Part shown: positions 1 through 8,316 of the stretch, one piece after another
How positions within the stretch are numbered: position 1 is the stretch's first letter
Layout of the letters: each line of letters opens with the position of its first letter
Source of the DNA: Arthrobacter crystallopoietes
GTDB lineage: Bacteria > Actinomycetota > Actinomycetes > Actinomycetales > Micrococcaceae
Direction of reading: 5' to 3'
Length of the DNA: 64,000 bases
Assembly (NCBI RefSeq): GCF_017603825.1
Contig: NZ_CP072014.1
Span: 682,001 to 746,000, forward strand
The notes under the pieces: model-generated
The model's database searches: none
Told to the model about the DNA's origin: nothing
Seen by the model: the letters and a program-made list of their open reading frames with translations, nothing else
Program-made: the position numbers and the translations under genes

Positions 1-1
1 C

Positions 2-73
2 TACCAGATCCTGAGGCGGGGTACGTGCGAAATCCGGTTCCCGGCCAGCCTGGGCGGAGTCGGCATGTACTAA
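2..73 (+). CDS. C-terminal end of an unidentified protein (partial)
   Basis: The first bases read as an open frame of 23 codons ending at a TAA at 71-73, entering from outside the window. The tail ends in FPASLGGVGMY. Another frame also stays open across this stretch, so the assignment is weak. I do not recognise the family. The next 600 bases hold no convincing gene. Confidence 0.3.
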   Translation, partial: YQILRRGTCEIRFPASLGGVGMY

Positions 74-250
74 AGTCACCGCTGCCTGCTTTCTCTACTA
101 AAACGACAAACCGGGCAATCGCATCCCGCCTCGCCCGTTGAAACGGGTATATCAGCCGCCTCCGACGCTTTCCGCTGCTCCCGGTTGAGGGCACGAAAAA
201 CTAGAGACCGGATCGCGGTCTGTTGAGGGATACTCCGCAACGTTAGCCCT

Positions 251-519
251 CTATCCACACAGAACCAAGCGAGTTATCCACCGGCTCTGTGGATTAATTG
301 TGGATTAGGCGGCGTGTCTTGTGCACAGCCTGTGTGTACAACTGTGGATAACAAAGTTAACTTGCGAGTAACATGGCTCTGACCTGCGGAAACTTTTATT
401 CCCCTCTGTGGATTAAAAGATTTTCTGTGGACCATTCATCCACACCGCTCGTGTTGACAGATGCCTCACATAGCCCTACAAGCTGCTTATTCACGTCGTT
501 ATCCACAACGTTTTCCACG
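251..519. other. Cluster of DnaA boxes
   Basis: About ten 9-mers close to the DnaA consensus TTATCCACA lie within 270 bp, on both strands. Exact matches are at 499-507 (plus) and 343-351 (minus). One-mismatch or near matches are at 251-259, 274-282, 288-296, 299-307, 407-415, 426-434, 436-444 and 511-519. Short AT-rich stretches lie between them, around 390-425. This density is typical of a replication origin or a DnaA-titrating site. No dnaA, dnaN or rpmH gene is adjacent, and the nearby rpsF operon points toward the cluster, so a canonical oriC is uncertain. The rest of 74-670 holds no gene I can support. Confidence 0.7.
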
Positions 520-670
520 CGCGGACCGCAACGGTGTGCCCACCCTGCGCCACTGACGTGCGTCGTTACCCATCCGGCCTGAAAACGGAAAATCCCGCCC
601 CACTTTTAGTTGGCGGCAGTCTCGGGCGGAAGGCTGCTGCCCCTCTGGTTGTGCCCGTAGGATTGATCAC

Positions 671-1414
671 ATGGAGCTTTTCCTGATCCCTCTGCTGATT
701 CTGGTTGTCGTCGTTGTGCTCGGCCTGCTCCTGTTGAAAACGGCCAAACGCAGAGCCGCACCCACCAACGACGGCGGCGCAACCGGCCGCCGGCCCAACC
801 TGACTGCGGCGCCTGCTACCTCCAAGGAGCATTCCGAGCAGGCCAGCAGCCGGCTGAACCAGCAGCAGCACACGGCTGTCTACTCCGCTATCGCAAGGGG
901 TGATGCGCTGCGGGCGATCAAGGACTACCGGGCTGCGACCGGAGCCGGACTGCGCGAAGCCGCTGCCGCCGTCGCAAATATGTCCGCACACCCCCAGCCC
1001 TACACTCCCCCGCCAGGGCCCAAGCCGAAGGATGGTCCCGACACCGCCCAGCCGGAGTCGGTCGGCCCTACCGAGAGGAGCACCGCTTCAAAACCGGATA
1101 CTCCTCCTGAACCGCTCGCCACTCCGGAGTCAAGCGCCGCTGCCGACGCCTCGGCTGCCCGCGCAAGCGTCACTCCGGCCACGGGCTACCGTTACCGGGC
1201 CATCGTCTCCAAGGGCGATGAGATCAGGGAAATCGCGAGTACCCGGCTCAATGACGAGGTCTTTGCCAGGATCAGGGCGAGGGCGCTCGACGGCGACAAG
1301 GAAGCCGCGGTCCAACTGCTGATGGAACACTCGGACGCGTCCCAGCAGGAAGCATCCGGTTTTGTGGAACTCATCCACGACGAGCCCCCGGCCGGAGCCC
1401 CGGAAGGCCCCTGA
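671..1414 (+). CDS. Membrane-anchored protein with L7/L12-like segments
   Basis: This 247-residue protein starts with one strong N-terminal hydrophobic helix (about residues 3-23), followed by a basic stop-transfer stretch and a long Pro/Ala/Thr-rich linker (about 115-170). Around residues 70-100 is a segment with the pattern AIKDYRAATGAGLREA. It closely resembles the C-terminal domain of ribosomal protein L7/L12 (AI-x-x-x-R-x-x-T-G-x-G-L-x-E-A). The last 60 residues form a second helical segment that may be a degenerate copy. The topology suggests a single-pass protein with its bulk in the cytoplasm or outside; orientation is not clear. It may be co-transcribed with the DUF1801 gene 40 bp downstream. 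Function is unknown. Confidence 0.75.
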   Translation: MELFLIPLLILVVVVVLGLLLLKTAKRRAAPTNDGGATGRRPNLTAAPATSKEHSEQASSRLNQQQHTAVYSAIARGDALRAIKDYRAATGAGLREAAAAVANMSAHPQPYTPPPGPKPKDGPDTAQPESVGPTERSTASKPDTPPEPLATPESSAAADASAARASVTPATGYRYRAIVSKGDEIREIASTRLNDEVFARIRARALDGDKEAAVQLLMEHSDASQQEASGFVELIHDEPPAGAPEGP

Positions 1415-1454
1415 GCCCTTCTCGCGGAAGTCACCCATCTGACAGACTGCCCCC

Positions 1455-1892
1455 ATGGCTGAAAACAAGACTGCGCCCACCACTGAATCCGCCGACGACT
1501 TTGTGAATGCTGTGGAGCATCCCGTCCGGCGGGCGGACGCACAGGTGTTGCTGGACCTCTTCGAGGATCTGACGGGCCAGCCGCCAGTCATGTGGGGGCC
1601 GTCCATCATTGGCTTCGGCAGTTACCACTACCAATACGCCAGCGGTCGCGAAGGTGATGCTGCCGCCGTCGGTTTCTCCCCGCGCAAGGGCACCCTGGCG
1701 CTCTACGGACTGACCTATGCGCCCGGGTCAGCGCCGCTGCTGGAGGGGCTGGGCAAGCACAAGACCGGGGCGGCCTGCCTCTATGTCAACAAGTTGGCAG
1801 ACGTGGACCTCGCGGTCCTCAGGGCGCTGATCAGCCTCGGCTACAAACACATGACGACTGCGGTCCACGAGTCGCTGCAGAGCCGGTACTAG
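1455..1892 (+). CDS. DUF1801 (YdhG-like) domain protein
   Basis: A small soluble protein of 145 residues. The segment with TGQPPVMWGPSIIGFG, followed by GFSPRKGTLALYG and a C-terminal LGKHKTGAACLYVNKL, matches the DUF1801 fold (YdhG/YjbR neighbourhood), whose members are about 120-150 residues. The family has no settled biochemical role; some members are thought to act as small ligand- or metal-chaperone-like proteins. The start is the first ATG after a 40-bp gap from the preceding membrane protein gene, in the same orientation. The family call is good, the function open. Confidence 0.8.
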   Translation: MAENKTAPTTESADDFVNAVEHPVRRADAQVLLDLFEDLTGQPPVMWGPSIIGFGSYHYQYASGREGDAAAVGFSPRKGTLALYGLTYAPGSAPLLEGLGKHKTGAACLYVNKLADVDLAVLRALISLGYKHMTTAVHESLQSRY

Positions 1893-1967
1893 CCGGAGCG
1901 CAGTCAGAGGCTAATGGCGCAGGCACTGGATAAGGAGCGGCGCGAGGCCTAAGCGGCGGCACAGGGG

Positions 1968-2276
1968 CTAACCGGCGAGCAGCCATACCCACAGCCACAC
2001 CGGCGGCACGGCGCAGACAATCCCGAGGATCAGGCCGATTGCGGCCAGCCGGCGGGCATGGGTTCGCCGGGCGAGTGCGGAAACCGCCAAGGCCACGCCG
2101 CCCAGCGCGAACATGAGCACAGGCAATGCCACGAGCGGAGCCAGGATCAGTCCGGCTCCGCCGGTCGCGGCGGCGTAGATCAGGACCAGGACCAGCAGGA
2201 GCGCGGCGAGTCCCGACGAGACGAGCGCCCAGAGCGCGGTGCGGGAACGGTTCCGGGAAGTTTGCGCAGTAGCCAC
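1968..2276 (-). CDS. Small three-helix membrane protein
   Basis: The product has 102 residues: a short basic N-terminus (TSRNRSRT), then three hydrophobic segments at about 13-37, 42-66 and 78-99. An Ala/Arg-rich turn (ARRTHARR) separates the second and third. No motif assigns it to an enzyme family. This plan is common among small actinobacterial membrane proteins annotated as DUF4190-like or hypothetical. It is transcribed in the same direction as the PhzF gene upstream, 64 bp away, and could share its transcript. Confidence 0.65.
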   Translation of the reverse strand: MATAQTSRNRSRTALWALVSSGLAALLLVLVLIYAAATGGAGLILAPLVALPVLMFALGGVALAVSALARRTHARRLAAIGLILGIVCAVPPVWLWVWLLAG

Positions 2277-2340
2277 CCGTCTATTGTCCGGTGCAGGACC
2301 GCGGCAGGGCTAATCCGGCCCGGTGCAGCGCGTCTGGCCC

Positions 2341-3180
2341 TTACAGCTCCACCGTGCCGCGGATGACGGTCTGGACGTCGCCACCGACCCAAACGTCGCC
2401 CTCTTCGGCCCGGATGTACAGCCGCGCATCCCGGCCCAGCCTCGACCCCTGCCGAACGGTGTAGTTGGCCGGAGCGGCGCCCTCGCCGATGAGCCACTGT
2501 CCCAAGGCGGCGTTCAGGCTCCCCGTTGCCGGGTCTTCGGCAGGAACCGCTTCGAAGCCCATCAGCCCGCGTACCTCGAAACCGACCTCGCTGCCCGCCG
2601 GATAGGCCCCGATAAGCCCGACGCCGAAGGGCGAGAGAGCGGCATAGTCCGGCTCCACCTCGAGCACTGTGCGGGCATCGGTGAGCTGGAGTGCCTGCCA
2701 GCGGGGGCCGTTGTCCGCCCACTGATGACGAACGACGGCGGAGCGCTCCAGCCCCAGCGCGGCACAGATCCGGTCAACATTTTCCTCCGGCAGCTCACCC
2801 GTACGCACCCTTGGCGGAGCAGCGAAAGCCAGCCTGCCGCCGTCGTTCTTGAGGTTGATCAGACCGGCTTCGCATTCCTGGACGAGGCCTTCATCGCTGC
2901 GTGGACTACCGCCGTCCTGCAGCCAGACGGCGGCGCTGCCCAGAGTCGGGTGCCCGGCGAAGGGCAGCTCTTCGCTTGGCGTGAAGATCCGCACCCGGTA
3001 GTCTGCCCCGGGCTGCGTCGGCGGCAGCAGGAAAGTGGTTTCGGAGAGATTGGTCCAGTTCGCGAAGCGCTGCATTTGCTCGGCGGAGAGGTCCTCCGCG
3101 CCGGCGACCACCGCCAGCGGATTGCCGGTTCCGGGACCAGTGGTAAAAACATCAATCTGGGAAAACGCGTGGGTACTCAC
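2341..3180 (-). CDS. PhzF-family isomerase/epimerase-like protein
   Basis: At 279 residues this has the full length of the PhzF/diaminopimelate-epimerase-fold family. It begins with the typical IDVFTTGPGTGNPLAVV start and then carries the catalytic-glutamate segment NLSETTFLLPP (about 44-54). FAGHPTLGSA in the first half and the pseudo-symmetric DPATGSLNAALG in the second half are the family's two phosphate/carboxylate-binding loops. PhzF itself isomerises dihydro-hydroxyanthranilate in phenazine synthesis, but most homologues outside phenazine clusters have no proven substrate. No phenazine genes are nearby, so a general isomerase annotation is safer. Confidence 0.85.
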   Translation of the reverse strand: MSTHAFSQIDVFTTGPGTGNPLAVVAGAEDLSAEQMQRFANWTNLSETTFLLPPTQPGADYRVRIFTPSEELPFAGHPTLGSAAVWLQDGGSPRSDEGLVQECEAGLINLKNDGGRLAFAAPPRVRTGELPEENVDRICAALGLERSAVVRHQWADNGPRWQALQLTDARTVLEVEPDYAALSPFGVGLIGAYPAGSEVGFEVRGLMGFEAVPAEDPATGSLNAALGQWLIGEGAAPANYTVRQGSRLGRDARLYIRAEEGDVWVGGDVQTVIRGTVEL

Positions 3181-3239
3181 GTCCGTAGCCTACTCGGTGC
3201 GGCGGACCGATGGCCCTGCGCAGATCGACTTCGGACCGC

Positions 3240-4893
3240 TCAGCGTTCCGGGTGGAGGGTCTTGCTCCACAAGACGGTGCCCCGGGCATTGCGCAGGCTC
3301 ACCGTGAAGGCGTCGTCGCCGTCGAGCTCCACGTGGCCGAAGAACTGGGCCTCTCCGGACCGCGGCGACTGGTTGGTGTAGCCGGCCTGCGAAAACACCA
3401 CCTCCGGCCCGAAGGTCATGTCCATCTCGTTCGGCCCGAAACTGCCAGCGTTGATGGGTCCCGCGACAAACTCCCAGAACGGGTCGAAATCCTTGAACGC
3501 TGCCCGTTCCGGCGCGTAGCGGTGCGCCGCGCAGTAGTGGACATCGGCGGTCACCCATACGACGTTCTTGATGCGGTTGTCCTTGAAGGCTTTAAGCAGC
3601 CTGGCCAGTTCCAGTTCGCGGCCGAGCGGGGCGCCGTCGTTGTTGTTGGCAATGCTCTCCTGTGCCTTGCCGTCCGGAACGATGATGCCCAGCGGCAGGT
3701 CGGCCGAGATGACCTTCCACGTAGCCTTGGACTTTTTCACCTCGTGGATCAGCCACTGCAGCTGCTCCTCGCCGAGGATGCTGGTGGCCTTTTGCTCCAG
3801 CCCGGCGGTGTTTTCGCCCTTGTAGGTGCGCATGTCCAGCGCGAAAACGTCCAGTTGCGGCCCGCGTTCGATCTTTCGGTAGATCCGCGCCGGCTCGAAG
3901 CCTGTGGTGCCCTTCCTCGTGGCGCGGCTGTCGGTAATCGGCATGTACTCCTGCCAGGCCTGGCGGCCGCGGACGGCAAGCGTATCGATGTCGCGGACGG
4001 TGTAACGCGGGTCGTCGATGACCTCGCCGTGCCACCAGTTGTTGTGCGTCTCGTGGTCATCCCACTGGGCGATTACAGGCACCTCCGCGTACATGGCGCG
4101 AAGATTTGAGTCCATCATGTTGTAGCGGTGGCGGCCACGATATTCGTTCAGGGTTTCGGCGACCTTGGAGACCTCTTCGGTGACCAGGTTCTTCCAGATC
4201 CGGCCGTCCGGCTCCACGACTTCCGTTGAGATGGGCCCGTCGGCGTAAATCGTATCGCCGCAGTGGATAAACAAGTCAGGGCGGGTCTCGTGCATGGCCC
4301 GGTAGCCGAGCATGCCGCCGATCTCTTCGTTGATGCCGGTGATTATCTGTATGGCCGGCTGTGTCTCCGGTCCAAACGAAGCTCTGGCCTCGTTGGGGCT
4401 GGGGGCCCCGGCCCAACGCACCCGGCCCGTCCGGCGTCGTGAAGGAACCATGGACAACCTCGCCCGGCACACCGCGTTCATCCTCGAAGCGCAGCGACAA
4501 CTGGAACCGGCTGCCGGAGGGCAGGTTGCGCGCGTCGATCTTCGCGGTGAAGTCCGACTCCTCGGTGGCCCAGCCGCTGCGCAGCACGCGCTCGAAGGCA
4601 CCCTTGCCACGCAGGACGCGGCCGTCATCGTCGGTTGTGCGCAGAGCGGCGATCAGCCGGCCGGGGCCGGAGGCGCGGGACCAAAGGACCGCGGACCTGC
4701 TGGTGACATCGCCGGTGGCAATACCGCTGGGCAGCGTCAGCCGCTTGCGGACCAGCGGAACGCCACCGGCCGAAGGACGGGAAACGGCCGACGCCGGCGC
4801 GGCACCGGCGTCGGCGACGGTTCCGGCTGCGGCGACGGTGCCGGCTGCGGCGAAGGCACCAAGGACAAGGGAACGGCGGGAAATTTCAGGCAT
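3240..4893 (-). pseudogene. phoD: PhoD-type alkaline phosphatase, apparent frameshift
   Basis: The two halves lie in different frames. The N-terminal half starts at the ATG at 4893 with a twin-arginine signal (SRRSLVLGAFAAAG) and runs to SFVWTGDTAG near 4360. The rest continues in another frame as IITGINEEIGGM and GYRAM to the stop at 3240. The second half has the metallophosphoesterase motifs of PhoD: HCGDTIYADGP, WDDHETHNNWW and VWVTADVHYCAAH. A single-base deletion near 4350-4360 explains the break; together the halves would give about 550 residues, normal for the family. PhoD enzymes are exported, Ca/Fe-dependent phosphodiesterases/monoesterases used under phosphate limitation. This is either a true pseudogene or a sequencing error. 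Confidence 0.75.
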
Positions 4894-4996
4894 GGCCCTA
4901 CTGTGAACGGGCGGTCTGACGCACTGGTTGCCTGGGTGTGAACGTACGGTAAGCGTCCAGCGACGGGACCATGAGCCGGTACGCCCAGACATGACA

Positions 4997-5029
4997 AAGG
5001 ACCTCCACCCGAGAGGGGCAGAGGTCCTT
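4997..5029 (-). terminator. Intrinsic terminator of the rpsF-rplI operon
   Basis: A perfect 9-bp inverted repeat (AAGGACCTC at 4997-5005 and GAGGTCCTT at 5021-5029) with a 15-base loop lies about 50 bases past the rplI stop. Read on the minus strand, the stem ends in a short T-rich run. It would end the ribosomal transcript before the phosphatase gene. Confidence 0.7.
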
Positions 5030-5079
5030 CAGCAAAATGTCCGGTATCACCGCACGCGGCTCAACCAATCATCGGGCTA

Positions 5080-5529
5080 TTAGCCTGCAACGACCTGGAG
5101 GTCGATGACAGCGGCTACGTCCTCGTGCAGACGGACGTTGGCCTGGTACTTGCCAACCGACTTGATGTGCTCAGGCAGTTCAACCTTGCGCTTGTCGATG
5201 GCGCCCAGACCTGCAGCCTCAACGGCTGCTGCAACGTCTGCGGGCTTGACGGTACCGAACAGGCGTCCGGACTCGCCGGCCTTGACGGTCAGCTTGACCG
5301 GCTTGGCGGACAGGGACTGGGCCTGAGCCTGAGCATCTTCCAGGGAAGCGTGCTCGCGGGCTGCGCGGGCAGCCTTGATGGACTCAACCTGCTTCTCGCC
5401 GCCCTTGGACCAGGCCAGAGCGAAGCCGCGGGGCAGAAGGTAGTTACGGGCGTAACCGTTCTTTACCTCGACGACGTCACCTGCGGTACCGAGACCGGTT
5501 ACTTCGTGGGTCAAAATGAGCTTTGCCAT
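5080..5529 (-). CDS. rplI: 50S ribosomal protein L9
   Basis: The product is 149 residues, normal for bL9. It begins [14 protein letters not shown] and has the N-terminal rRNA-binding core with [13 protein letters not shown] (about 27-39), a long central helix (about 40-80), and the C-terminal domain with [11 protein letters not shown] and [11 protein letters not shown]. The start is the ATG at 5529, preceded by an AGGAG box about eight bases upstream; an in-frame upstream ATG would add 21 residues that do not belong to the family. bL9 sits at the base of the L1 stalk and limits frameshifting. It is the last gene of the operon and is followed by the terminator. Confidence 0.97.
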   Translation of the reverse strand: MAKLILTHEVTGLGTAGDVVEVKNGYARNYLLPRGFALAWSKGGEKQVESIKAARAAREHASLEDAQAQAQSLSAKPVKLTVKAGESGRLFGTVKPADVAAAVEAAGLGAIDKRKVELPEHIKSVGKYQANVRLHEDVAAVIDLQVVAG

Positions 5530-5554
5530 GTTTGTACTCTCCTCTTCGCTTCGC

Positions 5555-5794
5555 TTAGCCGCGGCCAGCGCCGGAGTAAGGCAGCAGAGCAACTTCGCGG
5601 GCGTTCTTGATTGCCAGTGCGATCTTGCGCTGCTCCTGCACGGTTACACCAGTAACGCGGCGGGCGCGGATCTTTCCGCGGTCGGAGATGAACTTGCGCA
5701 GCAATGCTACGTCCTTGTAGTCGATGACGGTGACGTCAGCGGCCTTCAAGGGGTTGGACTTTGGTTTGGGCTTACGGAGTTCAGCCTTAGCCAT
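5555..5794 (-). CDS. rpsR: 30S ribosomal protein S18
   Basis: The product has 79 residues, the normal length for bS18. The core [18 protein letters not shown] followed by [17 protein letters not shown] is diagnostic; the basic N-terminus precedes it. bS18 pairs with bS6 on the 30S platform, and the genes for both lie in this operon. An AAAGGAG box precedes the ATG by about six bases. rplI starts 25 bases after the stop. Confidence 0.97.
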   Translation of the reverse strand: MAKAELRKPKPKSNPLKAADVTVIDYKDVALLRKFISDRGKIRARRVTGVTVQEQRKIALAIKNAREVALLPYSGAGRG

Positions 5795-5854
5795 CGTGGA
5801 GCTCCTTTATCTAGTGGAGCCCGCAGAACGTTTCTGCGGGATGGGGTGTTTTGT

Positions 5855-6412
5855 TTAGAAGGGCGGTTCGTTGGAGTCAGGACCGTTGCCCCAGCCGCCG
5901 GCGTTGCCGCCGCCTGCCGGCGCGCCCCAGGGGTCATCCTGAGGTGCGGACTGCGGAGCGGATTGCGGTGCTCCCCAGCCCTGGTTCTGGTTTCCGCCGA
6001 AGCCACCGCTGTTGCCGCCGCCGAAGCCGCCCTGGCCACCGCCGGAGCGCTGGGTGCGGGTGACCTTTGCGGATGCATAACGCAGCGAGGGGCCGATTTC
6101 GTCGACCTCAAGCTCCATCACGGTGCGCTTTTCGCCTTCTTTGGTCTCATAGGAACGCGACTTCAGTCGCCCCTGAACGAGCACGCGGGTGCCCTTGGTC
6201 AGGGTCTCGGCGACGTTCTCTGCAGCCTCACGCCATACCGACGCGCGGAGGAACAGGGTTTCCCCGTCCTTCCATTCGTTGGACTGGCGGTCAAAGGTCC
6301 GCGGCGTGGAAGCAACGGTGAAGTTTGCTACTGCCGAGCCTGACGGAGTGAACCGGAGTTCCGGATCGTTGGTGAGATTACCAACGACGGTGATTACGGT
6401 TTCGCCTGCCAT
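5855..6412 (-). CDS. ssb: Single-stranded DNA-binding protein
   Basis: The 185-residue product begins [21 protein letters not shown] and carries an OB-fold over about residues 1-115 ([34 protein letters not shown]). A Gly/Gln/Asn-rich linker and the acidic tip DSNEPPF follow; the tip recruits replication and repair partners. The actinobacterial type is somewhat longer than that of E. coli. The gene sits between rpsF and rpsR, as in most bacteria, with GGAGG just upstream of the ATG. It coats single-stranded DNA during replication and repair. Confidence 0.97.
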   Translation of the reverse strand: MAGETVITVVGNLTNDPELRFTPSGSAVANFTVASTPRTFDRQSNEWKDGETLFLRASVWREAAENVAETLTKGTRVLVQGRLKSRSYETKEGEKRTVMELEVDEIGPSLRYASAKVTRTQRSGGGQGGFGGGNSGGFGGNQNQGWGAPQSAPQSAPQDDPWGAPAGGGNAGGWGNGPDSNEPPF

Positions 6413-6508
6413 ACTGCCTCCTGATGTCCTGATCCGCGGATTGTTGATGTCCGCGGTTCTGCGTTCTGAAGAGTGGAGCCGGTGGGGCTCCGAAGATCAA
6501 AGCTGAAA

Positions 6509-6814
6509 TTACTCAGCGGAGATCTTCTGCTCCTCCGGGCGGATGATCTTGGTGCGCAGGATGGTCTCGTTCAGACCAAGCTGACGGTCAAGCTCAGCTG
6601 CGGTTGCGGGGGTAGCGGTGAAGTTAACCACTGCGTAGATGCCTTCGGACTTCTTCTTGATGTCGTAGGCAAGACGGCGGCGTCCCCAGATGTCGACCTT
6701 GTCGACGGTGCCACCGTCGGTGCGGATGACGTTGAGGAACTTGTCGAGCTGAGGCTCTACGGTACGCTCTTCGACCTCGGGGTCGATGATTACCATCAGT
6801 TCATAAGCACGCAT
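6509..6814 (-). CDS. rpsF: 30S ribosomal protein S6
   Basis: At 101 residues this is a typical bS6, starting [16 protein letters not shown]. It has the central [19 protein letters not shown] that packs against bS18. The AAAGGAGGTGG ribosome binding site is strong. It is the first gene of rpsF-ssb-rpsR-rplI, and the promoter should lie in the roughly 250-bp gap 6815-7067, where I could not define it. In mycobacteria this operon is followed by dnaB and lies near the origin. Confidence 0.97.
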   Translation of the reverse strand: MRAYELMVIIDPEVEERTVEPQLDKFLNVIRTDGGTVDKVDIWGRRRLAYDIKKKSEGIYAVVNFTATPATAAELDRQLGLNETILRTKIIRPEEQKISAE

Positions 6815-7067
6815 TGTGAACCCACCTCCTTTGGGCTAGACGGTCACGGTATTTCCGTAACAGGAGGTTCTATTGCGTTGTCCGGCCGCAGAACCACCGC
6901 AGACTCTTTTTAGGTGTTTTGGTTATTCTCACAGAAAAAAGCCGGTGGCAACGCCAGCACAGACTCATCAAGCTTACCGGACAGGTGGGCCGGGGAGTTA
7001 ATCCGCGGATTGGCGCCGTTCCAGGCCCGGCTTCGGCGCGGCTGTCTAGTCCTCCACAGCCGGTCGG

Positions 7068-7484
7068 TCAGCGGCCGGGCAGGCCCGAAACGTCGACCAC
7101 TTCGCAGCGCTGGACCCACCATTTCTCGCAACCGACCGTGACGACGGCGGTGCCGGCGTCTCCGTAGCCGGTGTCGAAGTCCGTGGTGACCTCTACGACG
7201 GACAGCTGGTCCAGCTTCTCGATCCGGGCCGCGTGCTTGATCTCGTAACTGCTCAGGAGCTGGCCGTCCAGATAGGCGGTGGCGCTGATCTTGGACTGTT
7301 CGGTGGCCGAGTTCAGGAAGGCCAGGTGGTTCATCACCACCACGGCGAGCACCGCCACGACGGCGAGGGCCACAAACGTGAAACCCAGGGCGGCGGCAAG
7401 GTTGCGGCCGACCGAACGGGTCTTGCCCGCGGCGGATTCACCGTCTTCCTCGTGGACCCGCTCATCCAGCTCTTCCAGATTCAT
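7068..7484 (-). CDS. Hypothetical single-pass membrane protein
   Basis: This protein of about 138 residues has an acidic N-terminus (EELDERVHEEDGE), one transmembrane helix around residues 30-55 (AAALGFTFVALAVVAVLAV) and an outside domain of about 80 residues. The outside domain has two cysteines (GCEKWWVQRCEVVDV) that could form a disulfide. The ATG at 7484 is chosen; an in-frame GTG at 7496 would add four residues. It precedes the rpsF operon in reverse and shares no gene pair with it. I recognise no family. Confidence 0.7.
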   Translation of the reverse strand: MNLEELDERVHEEDGESAAGKTRSVGRNLAAALGFTFVALAVVAVLAVVVMNHLAFLNSATEQSKISATAYLDGQLLSSYEIKHAARIEKLDQLSVVEVTTDFDTGYGDAGTAVVTVGCEKWWVQRCEVVDVSGLPGR

Positions 7485-7572
7485 GTCCCCCAACACCTCT
7501 TCCAGTAGAAGGCCACCTTATCCCGGGACCGGCGCGAAGTGGATGGGAAAAGTCGGGGAACACCGGCGAAGG

Positions 7573-8316
7573 TCAGTAATCCAGTCCCTGGCTCGGGACC
7601 ACCAGGCCTGTCTCGTACGCATAGACCACGGCCTGCACCCGGTCACGCAGGTGCAGCTTGCTAAGGATCCGGCGGACATGCGTCTTCACCGTGGCCTCGG
7701 AGAGGAAGAACTTATGCGCGATCTCGGCGTTGGACAGCCCCTCGGCGATCGCGGAGAGCACTTCGCGCTCCCGCGGCGTGAGGTCATCGAGCAGCGGATC
7801 GCGCTGCGGCGCCAGGGCGGGGCTGGCATCCTGCGGGAGTGCCCGGACGTAGGTTTCCAGCAGGCGCTGCGTTACCCGCGGAGCCACCACGGCGTCCCCG
7901 CTGGCCACTAGCCGCACGGCGTGGACCAGCTCGTCCGGCGCCACGTCCTTGAGCAGGAACGCACTCGCCCCGGCCTGCAGCCCGGCAAAGGCATATTCGT
8001 CTAGATCGAACGTGGTGAGGATAATGATCCGGGCACACAGTCCGGCCGCGGTGATCTGCCGGGTGGCCTCGATACCGTCCAGCACGGGCATGCGCACATC
8101 CATCAGCACCACGTCCGGCTCCAGCTTCCGGACCAGTTCCAGCGCTTGTGCGCCGTTGGACGCCTCGCCCGCGATCTCGACGTCGTCCTCGCCTTCGAGG
8201 ATCAGGCGGAATCCCATGCGCAGCAGCGGCTGGTCATCGACCAGCAGGACCCGGATGGGACCGCGCTGTGCCGCCGGCTTCGTTGCTTCAGTTGGTTCCG
8301 CGCATTCCTCAGCCAT
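7573..8316 (-). CDS. NarL/LuxR-family response regulator
   Basis: The 247-residue protein has a receiver domain (about 21-140). It carries the acidic pair DD in VLLVDDQPLL, the phospho-acceptor Asp73 in VVLMDVRMP, and the conserved Thr/Lys late in the domain (LLKDVAP). The C-terminus is a LuxR HTH (LTPREREVLSAIAEGLSNAEIA, then EATVKTHVRRILSKL). The start at 8316 overlaps the kinase stop by eight bases (ATGGCTGA), so translation of the two is coupled. An in-frame start farther upstream would sit inside the kinase gene. It probably controls the ABC exporter genes of the same operon. Confidence 0.92.
   Translation of the reverse strand: MAEECAEPTEATKPAAQRGPIRVLLVDDQPLLRMGFRLILEGEDDVEIAGEASNGAQALELVRKLEPDVVLMDVRMPVLDGIEATRQITAAGLCARIIILTTFDLDEYAFAGLQAGASAFLLKDVAPDELVHAVRLVASGDAVVAPRVTQRLLETYVRALPQDASPALAPQRDPLLDDLTPREREVLSAIAEGLSNAEIAHKFFLSEATVKTHVRRILSKLHLRDRVQAVVYAYETGLVVPSQGLDY

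Noticed and set aside
251-519. Calling this firmly oriC
   Set aside because: The boxes are convincing, but flanking genes, operon direction and synteny do not support the canonical origin.
373-582. Short plus-strand ORF within the DnaA-box region
   Set aside because: Its translation follows the DnaA boxes, has no ribosome binding site and no recognisable domain.
2323-3381. Long plus-strand ORF opposite the PhzF gene
   Set aside because: It is a high-GC antisense frame of a well-supported gene.
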